Assembly (NCBI GenBank): GCA_951213105.1
Contig: OX578142.1
Span: forward strand, 115,565,065-115,629,064
Direction: 5' to 3'
DNA: 64,000 bases
DNA from: Amaurobius ferox
Lineage: Eukaryota; Arthropoda; Arachnida; Araneae; Amaurobiidae
This document shows, one piece after another, positions 56,034-64,000 of the stretch. Made by a program: the position numbers and the translations under genes. The notes beneath the pieces were generated by a model, which saw nothing but the letters and a program-made list of their open reading frames with translations, had not been told where the DNA came from and did no database searches. Every line of letters begins with the position of its first letter. Positions within the stretch are counted from its first letter, which is position 1.

Positions 56034-58338
56034 TTATATACACTTCTTATCTAACATCCAATCCATCATGTGCTCTGAACCGGACATGCCATAAATATAA
56101 CTCATGTACATATTTATAATAAAATACTTAAACAATTACACTATCCTCTCAAATACTATCAAAATAAGACTTATATAGGTTCAAAAATTTCCGCACAATA
56201 CTTTAAAATTTTCCTACAAACTGAGATGACAGAAAAAAAAACCCATGTAATCATTTAATTATTATCCTACTGAAAATCTTATAACTCCCCTGCGATTCTA
56301 TATTACACTATCCATAATTATACATTTTCTTTCACATATCCCCTGATTTAATCCAAATCTTATACTTGGATACGGAATTTCCCGAATTCCTTACATTATT
56401 CACTTTCCCACTTAATGAAAACATACTTAAAAATTTTTTCGTAAATCTTATCACTCACTGAAATTCTCTCAATGCATACATAATTACAAATTTTCTCTCA
56501 AATATCCTCTAACTCAATTCATATTCCATACTTGAATACCAAAATGTACATTTTCTTTTCTTATATCCGCTGTAATTGAATGCAAAGTCTCCTGAATTAA
56601 TTCACTTCTCCTCTTTCCTTTTTCAATTGCCAAACTTTTGTGTATTTTATTCTAGCATCTAAATTCCCTGTTCAAACAGAAAAATCTAGCCCCCAGAGAA
56701 AATCTCGTAGTGGTATACAAGGTCAACATGTCCTTGTGCCATTATGTCATTTTCCCGGGATAAGCTCCCCTTTCTGGCCTGCGGCTAATACGGGCATTTC
56801 TCCGTGTGAGTTCCCATGGCCAATTAGCTGTACAAATTTTTGAAGATGTCGTTTTGGCAAAATGGTACAAATTTTCTCGTCTACGTTTCCGCCATGTTGT
56901 GTTCAGTGGCTTATGAATTGTGTGATGTGGAAGTGCTCTACCGAGGCCCCCCAAATGGATTAAAACTCTGGAATTACACACTTTCCAAAGGATAAATTAA
57001 AATGCGGTTAGTGTTAATTTGTTCTTCCATTGTATTTTACTTATTATATCATGTTTATTCCCGTTAAGAGTACCTAAATCCAAGACTTCCCTCGACTTCA
57101 ACTGTACGACGCTCCGCCGGACGTCCCTTTACAACGTTCGCTTCTCTCAAAACAATCCATGTGAGCTCCTATCAAAATATATGTAAAAAAACGCTTTTTT
57201 TTTTTTTTCAAATGCTTTTTATTTAATCTACAATTCGCGTATGTTTATTAAAATTATCTATTCATTTTAAATTATAATTTGCGTATAATTTTCATTACCA
57301 TTATCTTTTTTCTTTGAACTGCCATTATGATTTTTAATTAAAATTCTCTATCCATTTTAAACTCTAATTTTAATTTTTAATTACCCATTGTTTAGTTATT
57401 TGAATTACAATTTTTATTTTTAATTATGAATTATTTATTTATTTAAACTAGAAAAAAAAATTTGTTTTTTTTTTTTTATTTACCAATTATCTAATTATTT
57501 TAAACTATAATTCTATAACTCCTATTTCCTCACGCGTATTCATCCAACAATGGTTGATCAGTCCGCTAATTAGATGAAGAGCGCGTGGAGAAAGTTTACC
57601 TTTGTTTTAAAATTTCACTGTTCTTTGAAAAGAGTTTTTTTTTTTTTTTTAGAAATTCAAAATATCCCTTTATTTAATATTCCTAATTATCTTATCCATC
57701 GAAATTTTTATTGCCTGGAAATCAAAGTTCTCTTAAAAAAAAACCTTCTTTTTATAGAGTTATAACGACTTTTTATAGAATTCTAACGATGTCCCCCTTT
57801 TGCTTTTTTTTTTTTTTTCATGAAATGTGACGTATCTTCTCTGTTATTTATGTTCTTTCCAAAATTTGAATTTAATATATCCACATCTTTAACCTATCAT
57901 CCCTAAAATTTCTTTTGTCCTACAACGATACTTGTTATTTATTTTGTAACAATTATTTATTTTTTTTAAATCACAATTTTTATTCATAATTCCCAATTAT
58001 TTATAGTTCCATATCTATTTAAACTTTCTTGTTCATTTAAACTTTCAACTAATTAATGTATGATTTATTTAAAATTTCCTCAATTTTTTTTTTTCACAAT
58101 TTGTTTACACTTTCTTAATTAATGTAATATTTATTTACATTTCTTTAATTTATAATTCAATGTTTATTTAAAATTTCCTTTATTTACAATCCAATATTTA
58201 TTTAAAATTTGCGTTCCATATTTCGCGTTGCATTTTGTGAATGGCGATTTTTCTTTGTTACTAATATTTTCAAAATTTTGAATTACGGTTTGTCCGCGTT
58301 CTTACCTACGTTTAAACTTCTTTCGTGTTTTAATTGAA
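54871..58338 (-). other. Long noncoding 3' region of element 2
   Basis: About 3.5 kb between the Pol stop and the polypurine tract. It has no envelope-like frame. Many T tracts of 10 bases or more on the plus strand (for example near 55180, 55790, 56000, 57190, 57465, 57635, 57805) make the element's sense strand A-rich and C-poor. A GCTGGAACTCGCTGAA-like phrase recurs several times at 55420-55560. Confidence 0.75.
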
Positions 58339-61109
58339 TCAATTTAAATTTGAATTCTTTAAAGATCTCAAATCATATCTGTGTTTCGGCCTAACCGGTG
58401 TTGGAAGAAGTACTGTGCGTGAACAATTTGTACTGCTTATATCGTCACCTTGTGAATTTCCCGCTGATTCATCCTTCCTTTGCGTGCTTCCCCGATCCAT
58501 TTGTATACAACCCCCATCTATTTGTGTTGGTCCCTCTTGCGCATCCCGTTCTATTTCCCCCGCCTTTTCATTCGTGTTTGCTTCAATTTGTGTACAGTCC
58601 CCCTGTTCTGAAAGTTCCAAATTCTCGTGTGTTTCTAGCGTGCTATGTCTGCCTGCGTCCCCCCCTGCTGAAAGAATGTTTGCGTTCGGAGAGTCTTTTG
58701 GAGGGATGATTGCATTCTCTCGTGCGCTCTGAGTTGTTTCGTTTTGTACTTGTGCGGTAGCTGGTTTCGCGGATCCAAGAGTAAGAGTGTTTTCGTGCGT
58801 ATGGTGTGGTTTCGCGTTGTGTGCACTGGTTTGACAAGACTCTCTGTACTGTCCGTTTGCTATTTCCTCTTCCAACATGATAAACGGAATATTCTCATTT
58901 TGACCGTGGTCTTTCTTTAGTTCCGGTTTTGGTTCAGAGTTTTGTGCGTTTTTAGGAGTGGGGAGAAGAGGTGACTTGTATTTGTTTATGTACGGTATTT
59001 TTAGATGTGGCTTGCGGTCGGGAAGAGTCCTCAATCTATTTATGTGGGCTTTTATGATTTTAGAATTTGGTTTGTCACACAGTTTTATTTCATATATAAA
59101 TCTATTTATTCTATTAATTACCCGATAAGGTCCCGTGTGGTTCCCTGTTCTATATTTATTATTATTGTTTTCCATGAACACCCTGGACCCGATTTCCAAA
59201 TCCCTGAATTTAGCTCTTTGGAGTTGTTGACTTTCTTGGCGTTCTTTCGCGAGAATTAAATTTTTATTTGCCTCCTTGAATGCGTTATTCATCACTGTTA
59301 TTTTTTTTGATATGTAATCCTGATATGTTGTTTCTGTATTATTTTCTGTTACATTAGTTTCAAAAAAAGTTGGAAGGTCTCTTCCAAAAAAAAGAAAGTT
59401 TGGTGTTTCTTTGGTGCTTGAATGTACTGTCGCGTTGTAAACAGCTACGTGGCATTGTACTGCAGTATCCCAGTATGGAGAATTCTCCGCTAATGTCGCT
59501 AAGGTGTGTTTCAATTGTTTGTTAGTAACCTCCACTATACCGTTAACCCATGGCGAACGTACCGATGCTATTCTGGCAACTATTCCGAGTTTCTCTGTCA
59601 TAATTTGATGTATATTAGATGTAAATTGAGAGCCTGCGTCCGATAACACTGTCTTAGGACATCCCCAATTCATAAAGTAATTTAAGAGTCTATCAGCAAC
59701 CGTGGTGGCCGTTATATCCGGGATTGGAAACATTTGTATATGTTTGGAGAAATGGTCTACCACCGATAACACATATTTATTATTTGAAGTGCTAGTTTGA
59801 AATGGTCCGCAAATGTCTGTTGACAAGATTTGCACGGGCCCATCAGGTATAGGGTTTCTTCCCAGGGGAACGGGCTGATTTTTTCCCTTTTTCTTTCTAC
59901 ACTGTTCGCAGGATGTAATAAAATTTTGTGTGTCACTGTACATACCCGTCCAAAAATATCTGTCCGATAAAAGTTTATAAGTTTTATCAATCCCTGCATG
60001 TGTTACGTGTGTAATCGCTAAAATTTCTTTCTGTAAATTTCTGGGTATAACTATAGTTTTGTTCAAATTGTCTCTCCAAGGTCTGTCCTTCCAGTTTCCT
60101 ACGTGCATTAATAAATTAGTTTCCTCGTCAATATATAATGTGTCATAATGTTTACTCTCTTTAAAATTCCGATTTTGTAAATTTTCTCTGATTATTTTTA
60201 ATTTTGGATCTTTAATTTGTTCGTCTAAAATTCTATCTAATGCCGGGATTTCTGTTATTGTGTTTATCTGTGCAATATAGACACTATCCTCATTCACATA
60301 TCCATTTCTTTTCATCGTGTTTTCTCCCTTAATTTGTTCTATCAGATTAATTTGTCCCCTTGGATTCTCAATGTTTTGTTTTCTCTCGTTCTGCTCTGTT
60401 TGTTTACTTTCAAAATCATCTCTACTTAAAAAATCCGCTAATAAATTATCTTTACCCGGGACGTGAATAAATTCATAATCGTATTCAGATATGTCTAAAA
60501 GCCACCTCTGTAATACGCTGGGAGGGTTTTGTATTTTTAAATGCTGTCCCAAAGGTAAATGGTCAGAAAGCACAAAAAACTTTCGTCCGAAAAGAAAATT
60601 CCTAAAAAATTTCATTCCCTGATGCATAGCAAGTAATTCAATTTTCATGGCCGGGTATTTTTGCTCCTGTATCGATAATTTCCTGCTAAAATATGCAATC
60701 GGTTTTAAAATCCCATCTCTGTATTGTAAAAGAGCGCCTCCTATGGACTGAATGCTGCCATCGATATTCAGATAAAAGTCTTTGTCAAAATCTGGCTGTA
60801 TGAGTAATGGTTTCTTGAAAAAACATTCTTGGAGTGCCTGAAATGCTTCTTCACATTTATTATCCCATTTAAATTTATTATCCTTTCTTGTTAAGTCTGA
60901 TAAAACCGCGGTTAATTGAGCATAATTTTTTATTGAATTTCTGTAAAAATTACAAATGCCTAAAAATCTTTTTAATTTTCTTAAAGTTTTTGGTACTGGA
61001 AATGAAGTGATTTTGTTTATATTTTCATCTGTTGGTGTAATGCCTTTTTGACTAATTTCAAATCCTAAATATGCTACTTTTTCTACAAAAAATTTACATT
61101 TGCCGTTAT
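58339..61109 (-). pseudogene. Pol fragment of element 2: RT end, RNase H, integrase
   Basis: A continuous frame on the minus strand. It begins in the last part of RT (CDNGKCKFFVEKVAYLGFE at about 61110-61055, then RKLKRFLGICNFYRN). It passes through RNase H (DGSIQSIGGALL; an in-frame ATG at 60648 lies inside this domain and is not a natural start) and reaches a complete integrase. Counting from 60648: a zinc-finger part with THAGIDKTYKLL and CEQC, then Asp278, Asp337 and Glu373 (D-58-D-35-E), a GPY motif in HTGPYRVINR, and a C-terminal YDLRS. The palm of RT with YxDD is missing, as is the protease, so it cannot support reverse transcription by itself. In its first RNase H motif D is kept (NIDGS). 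The end is hydrophilic, about 200 residues long. Confidence 0.93.
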
Positions 61110-61676
61110 CGCAGCTAAATTTGCCTGTTCCAAGTTTGTGGCTATTTTTACAGCTTCATCAAAATTTTGTGCATTAGTTTTTATTATTTCTTTCTGGAAT
61201 TCAGGTGTTACCGCCTCTAAAAATTTACTTAACCTTAATTTATCCATAATCTGTTGTGTCGCTTCACTGTGCTCTGTGTCGCCAATATAATTTAAAGTTA
61301 GTGTTGTTATTCTGTGCGCCAGCTGCTTAATCGTTTCTCCCTGTGTCTGTTTTGCGGTCGTGAAAAGGATCTGATTTGTTGTAATGTTCGGTTTTTCTGT
61401 AAAGAACTCTAATAGCCTATCCCTAAATTTTTCGAAAGATGTTTCCCTTCTTAATTCTTGTGACCCTATATAAAATTTTCTTGCATTCCCTCTTAACCGC
61501 GATTTCACAATTGCTAACTTTTCCTCCTCTGACCAATCCCCCAAGCTGCTTAAAGATTTGATCTGGTCAAAAAAAATTTCTACATCATTCTCTATGCCAT
61601 TGCATTCCCCTAATAGGTGTATAAGTCCTGGTAACCTGCCCCTCGTTGCCGGATGATTTTCTCCGCTTTCCGTCAT
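61083..61676 (-). pseudogene. Truncated Gag of element 2
   Basis: 197 codons from the ATG at 61676 (MTESGENHPATRG). The frame is open slightly upstream from a GTG. It contains a retrotransposon Gag capsid-like domain: WSEEEKLAIVKSRLRGNARK, FRDRLLEFF, and QTQGETIKQLAHRI. It ends after NLEQANLAAITANV by running out of frame into RT sequence. Nucleocapsid and everything up to the RT thumb are deleted. The RT frame overlaps the Gag end by about 25 bases in a different register. Confidence 0.9.
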
Positions 61677-62355
61677 TCTAAATTTCACTTTCTCGCAAAA
61701 ATTCTATATCTAAAATTATCTCCTGTTTTTACACCTCAAAATGTTCCCCCAAAATATTTAAATACAATATCACATAAATTCAAAAACATAATTCTAATCA
61801 TTTCACTATCTACGCATGCAAATACTTCAATCCTCATAATAAACTCCTAAAATATTACACAAATATTTATATAATTCAAAAATTTCTTAAAAGCTTCAAG
61901 TTCCCTAATAATTATATTTTCACATACAATATGGCATGTCTCATTAAGAACACATAATGATTCACTATTTGCTTGCTTCTCATACTGTGAAATAAATTTT
62001 CTTAAATTTACTTATATTTATTTTAATTTTAAAATTCTTTCTTTAATTTAATCCTTATTTTACACAAAAAAAATTTTTATTCAATATTTTCATTTTTCAT
62101 TAATTCCAAATATTTTTATTCTCTTCATTAAAATTTAAATTCTGGCATATAACAGGTCTAAAACAGCAAAGTCGCCAGAAGGGTGAAATAATTTTGAATC
62201 CAGGTTTGATTGGTCATGATCACCAATATGATAAGGGTTGAAGACCCAGACCGTCCGACTCGTCCAGAGGACTTAGAGTAACTAGTTGGACGGCCGGGAA
62301 GGCAATATGATAAGGGTGCAATAATTTTGAGTCCAGGTTCGAAACTGGTTTAAAC
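61677..62355 (-). other. Leader of element 2, with 54-bp tandem duplication
   Basis: About 680 AT-rich bases between PBS and Gag. The part next to the PBS contains two related segments, 62181-62225 and 62314-62362. Each has AATAATTTTGA(A/G)TCCAGGTT and ends CACCA, now separated by an inserted SINE fragment. Without that insertion their period would be 54 bases. Confidence 0.75.
62239..62302 (-). mobile_element. 5'-truncated SINE fragment inside element 2 leader
   Basis: Read on the minus strand: CCTTCCCGGCCGTCCAACTA through GAGTCGGACGGTCTGGGTC, matching the last 60-70 bases of the CAA-tailed SINE family. It is flanked by CAATATGATAAGGGT on both sides (62224-62238 and 62303-62317), a 15-bp target duplication. 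Confidence 0.88.
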
Positions 62356-62362
62356 GGCACCA
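62345..62362 (-). promoter_or_regulatory. Primer binding site, element 2
   Basis: On the minus strand TGGTGCCGTTTAAACCAG starts three bases after the 5' LTR. Its first eight bases equal those of element 1. Further on, GTTTCGAACCTGGACTC resembles the complement of a tRNA T arm, so similarity to a tRNA may extend beyond the usual 18 bases. Confidence 0.8.
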
Positions 62363-62365
62363 AAA

Positions 62366-63319
62366 TGATATGTGATTCCTCACACGTCAGGTATTGACGC
62401 TATATAGACCGATCTCGTAAAGTGGAGTAAATAAAGAAATACATAATACCAGTAATTAAAATGAAGAGGCTTAATTTTAAACAATAACAAAGAATTTATT
62501 TCATTAAGATAAAACCTTATTTAATAACTATTAACATCTGGTAAATTTCATATACCAACATCCTTAGTGTAGTACATTAAGACAATCAAATCTCCTCATT
62601 CTATGATCATAATATGAGCATTACAATTATTAACCTATTAATGTGCATTAACTCACTATTCTTACTAGCCTACGTCTTAATGGCCCAGGTTAACCTTATT
62701 TAGGAGGGTCAGAGAGATAATAATAATCAAAGTGCAAAAATATGTGTAGAATTGTCCTACCTCGATCATCACTGCCGATGTCGGACTTTATGACGGCGCG
62801 CTCCGGCTCTGTCCCGCGGGCTCGCTCTCTCCGAGATCCGTCGCTCTTGCGACCTCTTCTTTTCACTCACAAAATTCAAGTCCTCGATTTCAAAAACTTA
62901 AAGTCCAAAGTTGCTCTCTGTCTCTACCCCCTTAACAAGGCGCCCCTGTCCATAATTGGCTAAGTAAATTAAGGGCTACGCCCTTCAGGCTATATTATTG
63001 GTCAAGGCCCCCCTGAAATATGAGATATGCAGTCTCCAGTTTTAAAATCGTTGAAAGTTCTCACGAGAATTTTCCCAAGGTTCAAGTGATATTAATTGAC
63101 TCTGGGGTCAAGAAGTTCAACCCCCTCCGTTTGTTGTAACACCTAACGCTGACATGAACTTGAGAAGCACCCTCTCTTTTCGAAATGAATGTCCGGTGCA
63201 GCTGCGTTAGAGGGAATGTTACAAAAATTGCCTCACCTCATGAGGGACCGTCTTCTTAGGTCCACTTCCTTTTTCAAAAGAGCAATGTTATATTGGGAAT
63301 TGAAAATTACAATATAACA
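62366..63319 (-). mobile_element. 5' LTR of Ty3/Gypsy element 2
   Basis: 954 bases, the partner of 53892-54845 with no difference noticed by eye, including an identical incidental 73-codon frame. It is followed by CAGTC at 63320-63324, the second copy of the 5-bp target duplication. Confidence 0.95.
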
Positions 63320-63324
63320 CAGTC

Positions 63325-63889
63325 TGATGTCATGAAATTCTGTTGCAAATTATGTGGAATAAGAAGAGTCTCACTTAATAAAGAAGAATTTAATTGCTTG
63401 AATTTTGTCTTTCATCACTCCTGCTAACACGCCACTCATCCGTCGCCATACCGGAATCCTGAAGTGTTTTCCGTCACCAGAGATGCCTTTTCACTTTCCC
63501 AATGCACTGCGTCTTCCCGTATCCATCACCACTGTTCTTGCCTTCACCCGGACATCCAAGGTTAAAGTATACATAACGCAAAAGGTGAAACCACCCCTCG
63601 TTGTCCATCATATGACCATTGCCAAGTAGTGAGCTTGTGGGAACCCCTCATCGACCGCATCCAACGCTGTTCCGGTGCACATGTCTTGTTCTTCCGAGGA
63701 CCCGCCTGCAGATCTTGCGCTCCGGTCCTCGCTCCCCCATCGAACCGTATGAGTAGCCCCCGCTGGCCCACTACAAGACTAACACGAATTCAGTTGACTA
63801 TTGAATATGGAGCGCCGATTTCATATCAACAGGATAACGACCACACAGGAAGCTATCCTAGAGGATAAAAATAGCAACAGAAGGCTTAT
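63325..63889. other. No gene identified; GC-richer stretch
   Basis: This is flank of element 2. From about 63415 the sequence is less AT-rich than its surroundings, and overlapping short frames exist on both strands (about 70-80 codons). None has a recognisable domain. A disrupted exon or an unrecognised repeat are both possible. Confidence 0.3.
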
Positions 63890-64000
63890 CTGTAAAAATA
63901 GCAGGAAAAGTGGTCAGTCAAATTGTCAGTTGCACGCAAATCTAACATTAGAGGGTGGGGAATACAGAATCCAGTTCAACATTAAGAACTTGCAATTTCG
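63890..64000 (+). repeat. tRNA-derived unit (array family), cut by window edge
   Basis: GTCAAATTGTCAGTTGCACG, TCTAACATTAGAGGGTGG and GAACTTGCAATTTCG correspond to the segment that precedes the tRNA-like head in the array units and at 53095-53150. The tRNA-like part should start just beyond the window. Confidence 0.7.

Noticed and set aside
58334..58732. 132-codon plus-strand frame
   Set aside because: It is antisense to the confident Pol frame of element 2 and has no domain.
62742..62963. 73-codon frame in both LTRs of element 2
   Set aside because: LTR-embedded, antisense to the element, and without any recognisable domain.

Overview
This is eukaryotic, repeat-dominated genomic DNA, most likely from an arthropod; an arachnid is possible but the sequence does not decide it. 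The base composition is AT-rich. I find no convincing host gene. Almost everything recognisable is a transposable element, a tandem repeat or a decayed copy. The organism guess rests on the mix of Ty3/Gypsy LTR elements, Tc1/mariner, pogo/Tigger and hAT DNA elements, tRNA-derived SINEs, and a Helentron/DINE-1-like family carrying GTCT microsatellites.

Layout. 1-2365 holds two head-to-tail copies of a roughly 1.3 kb interspersed repeat with ends AACAC...CTTGTT, here called the HINE-like family; ten copies or parts lie in the window. 4635-5911 is a TA-flanked non-autonomous DNA element with inverted repeats of about 100 bp. 5925-6765 is a dispersed repeat whose inverted partner is at 31005-31835. 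6951-8115 is a triple tandem repeat of about 388 bp. 11070-15136 is a symmetric complex: a 478-bp tandem array (12104-14625) built from a tRNA-derived unit, flanked on both sides by the same 130-150 bp satellite in opposite orientations, with a mariner-like MITE and a hAT element lodged in it. 16918-17345 carries two older units without the insertion seen in the array. 17793-21255 has three HINE-like copies. 21256-22731 is a decayed Tc1-like transposon, 24767-25664 a decayed pogo/Tigger transposon, and 27666-27949 an intact SINE with a perfect 19-bp target duplication. 28434-30674 is another HINE-like tandem pair. 32719-33230 is a Tc1-like relic. 38800-40780 is a 112-bp minisatellite interrupted by a HINE-like copy.

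The right third is two young LTR retrotransposons. Element 1 (41316-52902, plus strand) has 1205-bp LTRs with one difference seen, a CATT target duplication, a PBS, a polypurine tract and a single uninterrupted Gag-Pol frame of 1976 codons with all catalytic residues visible. Element 2 (53892-63319, minus strand) has two 954-bp LTRs that appear identical and a CAGTC target duplication. It has lost the nucleocapsid, protease and most of the reverse transcriptase, so Gag is joined almost directly to the end of RT. Its leader carries a 54-bp tandem duplication including the PBS, split by a SINE fragment.

The most informative result is a readable order of events: nested insertions with target duplications, empty-site paralogues inside the same window, and perfect head-to-tail junctions of the HINE-like family. 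All alignments were made by eye; identities and boundaries are approximate unless stated as direct matches.
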